From Thalassobius sp002708925 (GTDB taxonomy: Bacteria > Pseudomonadota > Alphaproteobacteria > Rhodobacterales > Rhodobacteraceae): a stretch of 64,000 nt of DNA. The stretch spans positions 248,001 through 312,000 of the forward strand of contig NZ_JBNAGJ010000001.1 of assembly GCF_049803795.1 (NCBI RefSeq). The letters are read 5' to 3'. Positions 50,864 through 59,800 of the stretch are shown piece by piece; positions within the stretch are counted from its first letter, which is position 1; each line of letters opens with the position of its first letter. The notes beneath the pieces are model-generated. The model was not told the DNA's origin. It did not search any database and saw only the letters and a program-made list of their open reading frames with translations. The position numbers and the translations under genes were made by a program.

Positions 50864-52000
50864 ATGACCAACACCCCTCAGAAAGCGCGGATCGAAGTTT
50901 TTCGCCCTGGTACGTTCTCGCCCATGGTCGGTGCAGAGATCACCTTTTCGGCGGCCGACCTGAAGGCCGTGGCGGATGCTTATGATCCGGAAACGGCCCC
51001 GGCCCCGATCGTGGTGGGGCATCCCAGCAACGATACGCCGGCATACGGCTGGATCGAGGGGCTGGAATACGACGAAAGCCAGGAGCGTCTGTTCGCAGAT
51101 CTGCATGAAATCGAGCCTCAGTTCAGCGACCTGGTGAAAGCAGGGCGGTTCAAGAAGGTCAGCATGTCCTTTTTTGGTCCCGATCATGCGGCCAATCCCA
51201 ACCCCGGTGCCTGGTATCCCAAGCATGTCGGTTTTCTGGGCGCGGCGGCTCCGGCTGTCAGCGGGCTCAAGAACGTGGCTTTCTCCGGTGCCGAGGGCGT
51301 GACCTTTGAATTTGGTGAGCGCGGCTTTGAGGAAGCTGCCTCGCTGTTCCGTGGGTTGCGCGATTTCTTCATCGAGCGGTTCAGCCTGGAAGTGGCTGAC
51401 AAGGTTCTGCCGTCCTGGCGCATTGAATGGCTGGATGACACGGAGATCGAGCCGAAGGACGGCAATGGTCCGACTTTCACCGCTCCTGTTCCCCAGGCGA
51501 CCCCTCCCTCCACCCCCAAACCTGAAAAGGACCCTGTCGTGACCAAATCGACCGAAGCGGAATTCGCAGATCGCGAGGCCAAACTGAAGGATCGCGAAGA
51601 CAAGCTTGCCGAGCGTGAAAAGAAAGCAGCCCATGATGACAACGTGTCGTTTGCGGAAAGCCTGATCGAGGCGGGAAAACTAATTCCGGCCAGCAAGGAT
51701 GAGCTGGTTGCCGTTCTGGATGCCATGCCCGCCGACCAGTCTGTCAGCTTTTCCGAAGGCGGTGATGATGTCGCTCTGGGTGATGCTGTTCGTAAAATCT
51801 TCGAAGCGCAGCCCGAGGTGGTCAGCTATGGCGCGCTGGATCTGCCTGATGGTCCCGCTGGTGGCGGTGCGCCGGCCTCTTTTGCCGCCGATGGCAAACC
51901 TGTCGATCCCGACAGTCTGAAAATCCACAACCAGGCGCTGGCCTATCAGCGCAAGAACCCCGGCACCTCTTACGAGGCCGCCATTGACGCCGTGAGCTGA
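50864..52000 (+). CDS. Phage protease/scaffold protein (Mu gpI-type)
   Basis: 378 residues from ATG 50864; the upstream ATG at 50783 runs through the terminator module and is rejected. The N-terminal protease part has APIVVGHPSNDTPAYGWIEG, FADLHEIEPQFSDLV and KKVSMSFFGPDH. The C-terminal part is a charged coiled coil (ADREAKLKDREDKLAEREKK) as expected for an internal scaffold. It processes head proteins during capsid maturation. Confidence 0.93.
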   Translation: MTNTPQKARIEVFRPGTFSPMVGAEITFSAADLKAVADAYDPETAPAPIVVGHPSNDTPAYGWIEGLEYDESQERLFADLHEIEPQFSDLVKAGRFKKVSMSFFGPDHAANPNPGAWYPKHVGFLGAAAPAVSGLKNVAFSGAEGVTFEFGERGFEEAASLFRGLRDFFIERFSLEVADKVLPSWRIEWLDDTEIEPKDGNGPTFTAPVPQATPPSTPKPEKDPVVTKSTEAEFADREAKLKDREDKLAEREKKAAHDDNVSFAESLIEAGKLIPASKDELVAVLDAMPADQSVSFSEGGDDVALGDAVRKIFEAQPEVVSYGALDLPDGPAGGGAPASFAADGKPVDPDSLKIHNQALAYQRKNPGTSYEAAIDAVS

Positions 52001-52012
52001 TCGGAGATTTCC

Positions 52013-52351
52013 ATGCTGCGCACCTATCATTCCGTTCTGACCCTGACCGCCACCATGACGGCCACCTGCAACGCCGGTGACCTGGTTGGTTTCGACAATG
52101 CCCCGATCACCGCTGCTGATCAGCCGGTCAAGGGCATCGCTCAGGTTCCCGCCACCGAGATTGGCCTGGACATTGGCCTGACCGCCATCGGCGAGGAGAC
52201 CGTGACCGCTGTTGGCGTCATTGCCGCAGGGGCCCAGCTGGTCTCTGCGAATGGCGGCGTCTCCGCTGCCGGGGTCGACCCCGACAATGTCTTTGCCACC
52301 GCCCTGACCGCCGCCGCTGACGGCGAGCTGGTCCAAATCCTGATCCGCTAA
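52013..52351 (+). CDS. Capsid decoration/cement-like protein
   Basis: 112 residues rich in Ala, Gly, Thr and Val (TATMTATCNAGDLVGFDN, GVIAAGAQLVSANGGVSAAG), a beta-rich style as in DUF2190-type phage decoration proteins. It lies between protease and major capsid genes, the usual position. GGAG precedes the start. Confidence 0.8.
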   Translation: MLRTYHSVLTLTATMTATCNAGDLVGFDNAPITAADQPVKGIAQVPATEIGLDIGLTAIGEETVTAVGVIAAGAQLVSANGGVSAAGVDPDNVFATALTAAADGELVQILIR

Positions 52352-52362
52352 GGAGTTCTGAC

Positions 52363-53316
52363 ATGAACCAACCCGTCAATCAGCGTACCGCCGGCGTGGT
52401 GGACCCGATCCTGTCCACCCACGCCCGTGGCTATCGCAATCTGGAATTTATCGGCCACCTGCTGTTTCCGCGTGTCACCGTGCCGACCCGCTCGATGCGC
52501 GTCCTCAAGTTCGGCAAGGAATCTTTCCGCATGTTGAACACCCGTCGCGCGCCCGGCGCGGACAAGAAGCGCGTTCAGTATGGCTATGCTTCCGACCCTG
52601 TCTCCCTGGTGCAGGACGCTCTGGAGGGTTTGGTTCCGATCGAGCACCAGGAAGAGGCCGCAAAAGTTCCGGGCATCGATCTGGGTCGTGGGGCCGTGAA
52701 CATGGTGTTGAATGTGGTCGATCTGGGCCTGGAGTTCGATATCGCGGCATTGGCGCGTGACCCGGCCAACTATGATGCCAATCACAAGACGGCCCTGGCT
52801 GGCACTGATCGCTGGACCGATGATGCCTCTGACCCCAAAGCGGATATCGACGCCGCCCAGGAAATGATCCGCCGTTCGATTGGCCGGTATGCCAATACGC
52901 TGGAGCTGGGGCCGAGCGCATTCAATGCTGCCAAGAACCACCCGAAGGTCAAAGAGCAGTTCAAGTACACCTCGAAGGATTCGATCACGGCCGAGATGCT
53001 GGCCGCCTATTTCGACGTGGCGCGCGTAATCGTGGGCAAGGCGGTGTATCTGCCCGAGAACGCCGACGACGACACGCTGGCAACCGATGTCTGGGGCGAT
53101 GACGCGATCCTGGCCTACGTTCCTATGCAGGGCGAGAACTTCATGGTGCCGTCCTATGGCTACACCTACGAGCTGAATGGCTATCCGCAGGTGACCAAGC
53201 CGTATTTCGAGAACAGCAATGACAGCTGGATCTACCCGACCAAGACCGAGCGCCGTCCCTATCTGACGGGTGCCGAAGGCGGGTTCCTGATCCAGAACGC
53301 AGGCGATGCCAGCTAA
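52363..53316 (+). CDS. Major capsid protein
   Basis: 317 residues. The position after protease and decoration genes, the HK97-like length and phrases such as HARGYRNLEFIGHLLFPRVT, DLGLEFDIAALARDPANYD and AYFDVARVIVGKAVYLP identify it as the major head protein of a Mu/B3-like phage. A terminator follows at 53335, consistent with a highly expressed gene. Confidence 0.88.
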   Translation: MNQPVNQRTAGVVDPILSTHARGYRNLEFIGHLLFPRVTVPTRSMRVLKFGKESFRMLNTRRAPGADKKRVQYGYASDPVSLVQDALEGLVPIEHQEEAAKVPGIDLGRGAVNMVLNVVDLGLEFDIAALARDPANYDANHKTALAGTDRWTDDASDPKADIDAAQEMIRRSIGRYANTLELGPSAFNAAKNHPKVKEQFKYTSKDSITAEMLAAYFDVARVIVGKAVYLPENADDDTLATDVWGDDAILAYVPMQGENFMVPSYGYTYELNGYPQVTKPYFENSNDSWIYPTKTERRPYLTGAEGGFLIQNAGDAS

Positions 53317-53334
53317 CCGCTGATCTGATCACGC

Positions 53335-53364
53335 GGAAAGCGGCCCAGGTCCGCTTTCCCTTTC
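53335..53364 (+). terminator. Terminator after the major capsid gene
   Basis: GGAAAGCGG (53335-53343) pairs with CCGCTTTCC (53351-53359), loop CCCAGGT, then CTTTCTC. Partial termination would raise capsid over tail expression. Confidence 0.65.
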
Positions 53365-53381
53365 TCAACGAGGAGAGACCT

Positions 53382-53876
53382 TTGGATACCCTTTATGACG
53401 TGACCCTCATTGGCCCGGCCAAGATCAATGGCAAGCACAAGGGCGTCGGAGACCCCGTGCAGGTTGCGGAAAATGACCTGCGCCTATTGGTGAAGGCCAA
53501 AGCCGTCGCGCCGAGCGCGCTGGAAAAGCTGGGTGATCCAGAGACTGAGGTCGCGCCCAGCAAAGAGGCCGAACTGGCCGGTCTGCAACAGGCGTATGAG
53601 GAGCTGGGCGAAGAATTCTATGCGCTGAGCAAGGAAAATGCGCGCCTGACCGAGCAGGTCAACAACTTGACGGCTCAGCTGACTGAAGCTGAAGCGGACA
53701 AAACCAAACTGGCTGGTGAGATCGCGAAAGCGGACCGGGCGATTGAGGCGATGAAGGCAGAGCTTCCTGGTCCGGCCGAGGAAAAGGCCGCAGCGAAACC
53801 CACGGCCAAATCATCGTCGAAAACCGCCGCCAAAACCACTGACGGCAAACAGAGCGACAGCGCCACCAAGGGCTGA
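53382..53876 (+). CDS. Coiled-coil structural protein of the head-tail region
   Basis: 164 residues from TTG 53382 (AGGAGAG upstream). A short N-terminal part (YDVTLIGPAKINGKHKGVGD) is followed by a long coiled coil (LGEEFYALSKENARLTEQVN) and a Lys/Ala/Thr-rich tail. Probably a head or connector accessory protein. No named family. Confidence 0.75.
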   Translation: MDTLYDVTLIGPAKINGKHKGVGDPVQVAENDLRLLVKAKAVAPSALEKLGDPETEVAPSKEAELAGLQQAYEELGEEFYALSKENARLTEQVNNLTAQLTEAEADKTKLAGEIAKADRAIEAMKAELPGPAEEKAAAKPTAKSSSKTAAKTTDGKQSDSATKG

Positions 53877-53941
53877 GGCCCACCGCTGGGCGGCCCCCCG
53901 TGTCGCCCAGGCCCCCTCACTCCAATATTCGGAACTCCCTC

Positions 53942-53992
53942 ATGCCCACTTCAAAACCCCAAGCTGGTCTGCCCGAAGATGGGGCGCAGTAA
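53942..53992 (+). CDS. Possible 16-residue coupled leader peptide
   Basis: The frame MPTSKPQAGLPEDGAQ ends in TAATG, overlapping the DUF1320 gene start. It may serve translational coupling. The ribosome site is weak, so it may not be real. Confidence 0.3.
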   Translation: MPTSKPQAGLPEDGAQ

Positions 53993-54417
53993 TGCCCTAT
54001 GCCTTTCTCCAGGACCTGATCGAGCGCGCCGGTGAAAACGAGCTGCGCCAGATCGCAGATCACGACCGGGACGGTATTGCCGATGCCGATGTCATTGCTG
54101 CGGCTCTGGAAGATGCCGGAAACCAGATCAATGGCTATGTCGGCACCCGTTACCAGGTCCCGCTTGATCCGGCCCCCGCCTTGGTGCGGACATGGGCGGT
54201 TTCGATCGCCCGCTATGTTCTGCACCGCAACGGTGCCCCCGAGCATGTTGAGGCCGACTACAAGGATGCGATTTCTGCACTGAAAGATGTCGCGGCAAAA
54301 CGGATCGCCCTGCCGGTTGCTGAAGGTGAGACCGCCCCGGCCGTGACAGGCGGTACGACCCTGGCGGCACATCCAGAACAGGTTTTCACAGCTCAGAAAC
54401 TGCGGGGGTGGAAGTGA
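53992..54417 (+). CDS. DUF1320 protein (Mu gp36-like)
   Basis: 141 residues. Family style is seen in YAFLQDLIERAGENELRQIA, AALEDAGNQINGYVGTRYQV and TWAVSIARYVLHRN. It belongs to the head-completion/connector proteins of Mu-like phages. Stop overlaps the next ATG (TGATG). Confidence 0.9.
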   Translation: MPYAFLQDLIERAGENELRQIADHDRDGIADADVIAAALEDAGNQINGYVGTRYQVPLDPAPALVRTWAVSIARYVLHRNGAPEHVEADYKDAISALKDVAAKRIALPVAEGETAPAVTGGTTLAAHPEQVFTAQKLRGWK

Positions 54418-54848
54418 TGCTGACCGAGATCTTCAACCATCTGTCGGGCAGTTTGCCAAGCGAGATCTGGTCAGGAGTCGAGATCGCCGAGGACATCGAC
54501 GTCCTTCGGGAAATGGCGGGCACCGTCGAGGACGCCACCGTTATTATCATGCCCTGGGGGGAACGGGCTGCGCCCAACAGTCGGGCGACGGGTGGTGTTT
54601 TGCAGCGCGTTGAGCAGCGGTTCACCACGGGTATCGTGCAGCGCGATTTCTCGGGCCGTCTGGGGGCTGAGCGCGCGACCCGAACAGACAGCCTGAAGGG
54701 GGATATCGAAGCCGCTTTGCTTGGATTTGAGATCCCCGGATTTGATGAACCCTGCGAACTGATCGGGGGCGAGACCAGCCCGATATCGCGCGGTGTCAGC
54801 ATCTACGTTCAAACCTGGGCCGCCGCCCGCTTCCTGACAGGAGAGTAA
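54417..54848 (+). CDS. DUF1834 protein (Mu gp37-like)
   Basis: 143 residues from ATG 54417, coupled to the DUF1320 gene; GTG 54408 is less likely. It reads VEDATVIIMPWGERAAPNSR, RVEQRFTTGIVQRDF and SIYVQTWAAARFLTGE. It is a likely tail-terminator or head-tail joining protein by position. Confidence 0.85.
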   Translation: MLTEIFNHLSGSLPSEIWSGVEIAEDIDVLREMAGTVEDATVIIMPWGERAAPNSRATGGVLQRVEQRFTTGIVQRDFSGRLGAERATRTDSLKGDIEAALLGFEIPGFDEPCELIGGETSPISRGVSIYVQTWAAARFLTGE

Positions 54849-54849
54849 C

Positions 54850-55035
54850 ATGCACCAAATGCCCAAGACAGGCGGACGCCACAAACGTGATCCGAAAAAG
54901 GGACACCTGAGCGTCCAGCAGAAACCAACCCGCCCTGCAGACCCTCCGTCGCCGACCGGCCCTGCCGTTGGCGGAACGGAAACGACCGAAACTGCCGCCT
55001 CTGAAGCAGCGACCACCAAGGGAGACAAAGCATGA
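54850..55035 (+). CDS. Small basic phage protein (DUF2635-like, weak)
   Basis: 61 residues: GGRHKRDPKKGHLSVQ followed by a Pro/Thr/Ala-rich tail. Small proteins of this sort precede the tail tube or sheath gene in Mu-like phages. ATGA overlap with the tail tube gene. Confidence 0.6.
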   Translation: MHQMPKTGGRHKRDPKKGHLSVQQKPTRPADPPSPTGPAVGGTETTETAASEAATTKGDKA

Positions 55036-55958
55036 GCATTCGTCGTTGGAACAAGCTGGCATTCCTGCACAAGATCGAAGCTGTGTATGGCACGGATGTG
55101 AACCCGGCCGCCGCCGACGCGATCGTCGCGTCCAATATCACCTTCACTCCGATGCAGGCGGATGAAGAAGCCCGCGACCTGCTGCTGCCCTACCTGGGCA
55201 ACCAGGGCGCAATCCTGACCGGCGAACATGGCCGCATCGAGTTCGATGTAGAGATCGCCGGGGCCGGAGCGGCTGGCGACATTCCCAAATATGGATCGTT
55301 GCTGCGGGTTTGCGGCCTGGCGGAAACCGTGACCGCCAACACCGATGTCACCTATTCGATTGTCGAGGACGATGTTGAAAGCGGCACGATCTATTTCAAC
55401 AGCGATGGTGTGCAGCACATTTTTGTAGGTGCGCAGGCCAATGTTCAGCCGGGCTTTACTGCCAAGCGCATTCCCAAGTTCCGCTTCAGCCTGACCGGCT
55501 TGCTTGGCACGGTAACCGACGCGGTTCTGCCTACTGTGACCGATGCGGGCTGGGTGACGCCGGTGGCGGTCAATAAGGCCAATACCTCCCTGACCCTGCA
55601 TGGCTGGGCAGCGGTTGCGCAAAGCCTTTCGCTGGACCTGGGCAATGTGCTGACGCCGCGCTTTCTGATCGGCGAGGAAGCGGTGCGTGTCACCGATCGC
55701 AAATCGACCGGCACCGCCGTGGTGGATGCCAAATCGGTCGCGACTGTGGATTGGTTTGGCATCGCCCGCGCGCGCAGTCGTGGTGCTTTGAGCATCCAGC
55801 ATGGCACCGCTGCCGGCAACATCGTGGAGATCGCGGCACCTGCTGTGGAAATCGGCGCTCCCTCGCAAGGGCAGGAAAACAACATCGTCAATTATTCGCT
55901 GCCTTTGGGGCTGTGCCCCGAGAACGGGCGTGACGAGCTGACAATCACGGTGCGCTGA
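55032..55958 (+). CDS. Tail tube protein, siphovirus type
   Basis: 308 residues, beta-rich. It begins RRWNKLAFLHKIEAVYGTDV and NITFTPMQADEEARDLLLPY, the style of phage tail tube proteins of non-contractile tails. No sheath protein gene precedes or follows it. It is followed by the tail chaperone pair and tape measure, in the canonical order. Confidence 0.82.
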   Translation: MSIRRWNKLAFLHKIEAVYGTDVNPAAADAIVASNITFTPMQADEEARDLLLPYLGNQGAILTGEHGRIEFDVEIAGAGAAGDIPKYGSLLRVCGLAETVTANTDVTYSIVEDDVESGTIYFNSDGVQHIFVGAQANVQPGFTAKRIPKFRFSLTGLLGTVTDAVLPTVTDAGWVTPVAVNKANTSLTLHGWAAVAQSLSLDLGNVLTPRFLIGEEAVRVTDRKSTGTAVVDAKSVATVDWFGIARARSRGALSIQHGTAAGNIVEIAAPAVEIGAPSQGQENNIVNYSLPLGLCPENGRDELTITVR

Positions 55959-56058
55959 CGCCATTCCGTGGGGATTGATGAGCGCACTGTGAGGGGGCGC
56001 AACATTTCAAACCATCGCGCCGGGATGGCGGGCGTGGATGGTCAGGAGAAGTACCCGA

Positions 56059-56077
56059 GGGCCGCCGTCTGCGGCCC
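56059..56077 (+). terminator. GC-rich hairpin between tail tube and chaperone genes
   Basis: GGGCCGC, loop CGTCT, GCGGCCC. No T-tract follows, so it may stall or stabilise RNA rather than terminate. Confidence 0.4.
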
Positions 56078-56113
56078 CAGCCATCGCACAAACGGAATAT
56101 GGAGAAGACCCTC

Positions 56114-56488
56114 ATGACGAAATTCATCCTTGCCGATACCCCGCGCTACTGGTGGCCTGTTGTTGTCAACATGCCAGACACGGACAATCCCGGCCAGTTC
56201 GCTGAACGGACCTTCAAGGTACTGTTCGAGCCGCGTGACCAGGACGCGGAAGCCGCAGAGCGCGCCCGTGTCCTGGCCATTCTGGATGTCGAAGAGCAGT
56301 TGAAGGAAGACCGGATGTCCCTGGCGGCCGTCATCAAGGATTGGGACGAGATCGTGGACACCGACAAAACCCCGGTGCCCTTCAACGCCGCCAAGGTCGA
56401 TCAGATGCTGCGTCAGCCCTGGGCGCGCGTGGCGGTTTGGACCGCCTATCACGAAAGCATGGCGGGCGGCGCTCACCTGGGAAACTGA
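56114..56488 (+). CDS. Tail assembly chaperone (lambda gpG-like, frame 0 product)
   Basis: 124 residues from ATG 56114 with GGAGAAG upstream (ATG 56099 is less well placed). It starts FILADTPRYWWPVVVNMPD and is acidic and helical, in the position of lambda gpG. Its last codons are CTG GGA AAC TGA, containing the slippery heptamer GGGAAAC in the correct phase. Ribosomes slipping back one base would continue into the DUF1799-type frame. Confidence 0.85.
   Translation: MTKFILADTPRYWWPVVVNMPDTDNPGQFAERTFKVLFEPRDQDAEAAERARVLAILDVEEQLKEDRMSLAAVIKDWDEIVDTDKTPVPFNAAKVDQMLRQPWARVAVWTAYHESMAGGAHLGN
56479..56485 (+). promoter_or_regulatory. Programmed -1 ribosomal frameshift site GGGAAAC
   Basis: G GGA AAC lies in frame 0 directly before the UGA stop at 56486-56488. 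It is one base different from the lambda G-T site GGGAAAG. The -1 frame is open upstream and downstream and ends at 56862. Confidence 0.8.
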
Positions 56489-56862
56489 AGGAGGCGGCCA
56501 GAGCCTGGGCAATGGCCCGGCTTGGCCGCTCTGACGATCGCGAACCTGTCAGGATTGACGACGAAATCACCCGACAGTTTCGCGCGATGGGGGCAGAGGT
56601 GCCCGCGCAGGAGACATGTTCTGACAAGGATGCAGGAGGGTTCGAAGTGTTGCCATCAAACTGGAAAAGCGTCTGTGCCTTTCTGGCCTGCGAGACCCAA
56701 TGGCGGGTCGCTGCGGGCATGGCTGGGCTGATCTGGTTGGGGTTGGACTATCAGGGCGTTGATGTCGTTCTGAGGCGCAGCGGCGCAGACGAGGCCGCTT
56801 TCGCGGACATTCAGATCATGGAATCGGAGGCTCTGGTGGTCTTTGGGGAGGCGCAATCGTGA
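56485..56862 (+). CDS. DUF1799-type tail chaperone extension (gpT-like part of a G-T fusion)
   Basis: In the -1 frame the sequence continues LKEAARAWAMARLGRSDD and includes VLPSNWKSVCAFLACETQWR and GLIWLGLDYQGVDVVL, the DUF1799 pattern. Read through the slippery site it would give a fusion of about 249 residues. An internal ATG at 56512 could start a shorter free protein. It ends overlapping the GTG of the tape measure gene. Confidence 0.82.
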   Translation: MKEAARAWAMARLGRSDDREPVRIDDEITRQFRAMGAEVPAQETCSDKDAGGFEVLPSNWKSVCAFLACETQWRVAAGMAGLIWLGLDYQGVDVVLRRSGADEAAFADIQIMESEALVVFGEAQS

Positions 56863-59800
56863 CCGCACCGATTGATGTCCTGCTGAGCTTTCGGGCTGAT
56901 GCCAGCCAGTCGATTGCCGAGATCGCGAAGGTCCAGGGGGCCATCCTTGGCCTGCATAAAAAGGCAGAAGACGCAAGCCGTCTGACAGTCCAAGGCGGTA
57001 CCAGCGGATTTTCGGGGTTTGCGTCTACAGTCACCCGTGATCTGTCCCAGGCAACGAGAGCCAGCGCCGCTGCGGAGGCGGAGCTGGCCAGCCTGACCGG
57101 GTCCGCGCGGGGGATTGCGGCGGCCTGGGGGCAGGCCGGGACCAGCTCTGACAGGTTCACAACCAGCCTGTCGGCACAGGTTGATGCTCTGATGAAAGTC
57201 AGCCGCGAGAACGAGGCCTGGCAGAACCAGCTCAACCAGGTGCGCGCGCAGTTCAATCCGATCTTTGCGGCCTCGCAGCAGTATGAGACCCAGCTGCGCC
57301 GCATTGCCGAGGCGCAGGAGCTGGGTGCAATTACCGAACGCGAAGCGGCTCAGGCACGGGCCAGTGCCGCGCAGATCATTGCGCCGATGAACGACCAACT
57401 GGCCGAGAATGCCCGGCTTGCGCGGGGTGCCGGGGCGGCAAATGCCTATTACCTGGCGCAGTTCAATGACATCGGCATGATGGCTTTGATGGGGCAAAAT
57501 CCGATGGTTCTGGCGCTGCAACAGGGCACGCAGATGAACCAGATGACGGCTCAGCTTGGCGGTGGTCAGGCGGCGTTTTCCGCGATGGCTGCCGGCGTGA
57601 AATCCATGCTCAATCCGATGAGCCTGGCGACGATTGGTATCATCGGGCTGGGTGCCGCAGGTGTTCAGGCCTTTGGCTCGATCACGCCAAAGGCAAAAAG
57701 CCTGCAGGAGGTGATGGGCGAGCTGGAAAGCACGGTTGACGCCTATGCGAAAAGCAGCGATCGCGCGCGGATGTCTGCGGCCGATCTGACGGCCGAGTTC
57801 GGTTCGGCCTCAAAGATTGCCAAGGACCTGTTGACCGATATTGCCGCCTTGGATCGCCGAGCTGCGGCCCGATCGGCAACTGACAGCCTGAAGTCATTGG
57901 CATCCAGTCAGGGTGTTCGGTTTGGCGAAGAAGCTGACCTTGCCTCTTCTGCTCTGGGGACAATCCGGGATCGGTTCGGGCTGAGCCGGGCTGAAAACAA
58001 GACGGCGAGGGGAATCGAAAGCGCCATGCGATGGGCCGCCGATGCACAATCGCTGGAAAGCCAGATCAAGGCGTTGGAGGTTCTGCACAAACGGGTCCAG
58101 GAGGCCGCTGGGCTGCACGGTGGCATCTCGAAAGAAGAGGATGCTTTTATCTCTCAGGTTCAGACCCTCCTGGACCATTTGACCAAGCTGCAGGCCCAAG
58201 ATGAAAACGCCAGCGGCAGGGCCGAGATCAAGTTGGCGACTGCCGACTATGAAAAACAGGCGGCGCTGTCGCAGACCATTTTGCAGCATGGTGAAAACAG
58301 CCGCGAGGTTGAAGCGCTGCGCAACCGGCAGGCGCGCGAGGCGCTGATGCTGCGCCTGGATGAATTGGGCATCGAGGAACAAAGCGCGGAGGCACAAAAG
58401 GCAATTGCGGCGCTCGAAGCGCAACAGGCGGCCAAATCGCGCGAGGCCGCTGCAGAGCGCGCACGCCTAGTCCAGGACAACATGACCACACTTTACCAGG
58501 AACTGGCGATCTCAGAAGCGATCCTGCGTCATGGTGAGGGGCATGTAAAAGTTGAGCGGCTGCGGACGGAACACGCCAAGAACGCCCTGCGTACCAGGAT
58601 GAAAGAGGCCGGGGTTGCGCACGATCAGATCGAGAAGGCCGTCCGGCTGCTGACGCTGGAGCGGGAACGCCGTCGCGAAGTAGAGGCGGTTCAGGCGAAA
58701 AAGCAGGCGTCTGACATGCTGGGTGACCTGCAACGCGAGGCGCAGATCGCGCAGGCCATTCTGAAGCATGGCCGCGAAAGTCTGCAGGTCAAGCGCCTGC
58801 AGATACAGGCCGCGCGCGAAGAATTCGAGCTGCAGCTAAAATCCCTGAAAGTCTCTGAGGCAACCAAAGGTATTTTGCGCAGTCAATGGGAGGCCACCCA
58901 CGGTCAGAACAGCGCCGATCCCTTTGGTCGGGCAGCCGCCGCTCAGCAGATTCTGAAAAACCAGACCGCGAGTATCGAGCGGCTGAAACTGGAGGTCGCG
59001 CTAGTCGGTCAAAGCGAGACGGTGCGGCGGCGTGTCCTGGCGCTCTATGAGGCCGAGGTGGCGATCCTCGAGCGTGGAATTGATGCGGGCAGCTCCTATG
59101 CGGATCAGATTCGCGAGCAGGCGGTCGCGTCTGAAGAGCTGCGCGCCGAACTGGCCCGCCAGGCCCAATCTTGGGATGGCGTTCACTCGGCGGCGGAAGG
59201 CGCGATTGACGGCGCGACCGACGCTTTGCTGGACGGGGATTTGTCCGGCGCTCTGGATAGCTTTGGGGACGAGATCAAGGGGCTCTTTGCCGAGCTTGCG
59301 ATCAAGAACCCCCTGAAAAACGCCATCCTGGGGACGAACTACGGCACCTTGAGTGACGTTGGCGGCCTGCAAGGAATTTGGGGGCGGCTGACCGGCCGGG
59401 CCGATCAAAATGAGATCACGGGGCTGAAGGCAAACGCCATGTCCGCGGCGGCAATGTCGATCACCACCCCCATGGTGACGCTAAACGCAGGTGCAGTTTC
59501 TGGACCGTCTGCGGGCCTTGGTGGTGCTGGTATGGGGGCACGCGCCGGGTTGATGGGATCGGGCGCGATCCAGCAACAAGTCTGGGATTTTTACTCAGCC
59601 AAAGGGCTCGCGCCACACCAGGTCGCCGCGATCGTTGGGAACGTCTCGGCCGAGAGCGGTTTCAACCCGCTGGCGGTGGGCGATGGGGGAAATGCGTTCG
59701 GCCTGTTTCAGCACAATGATCGGGCGGAAAAGCTGTTTGAGTTTATCGGCGGCCGGCAGAACCTGGGCAATGTGCAGGCTCAGTTGGAGTTCGCCTGGCA

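Noticed and set aside
54471..55964. 497-codon reverse frame opposite the tail tube region
   Set aside because: Covers four coupled late genes on the other strand; no recognisable domain.
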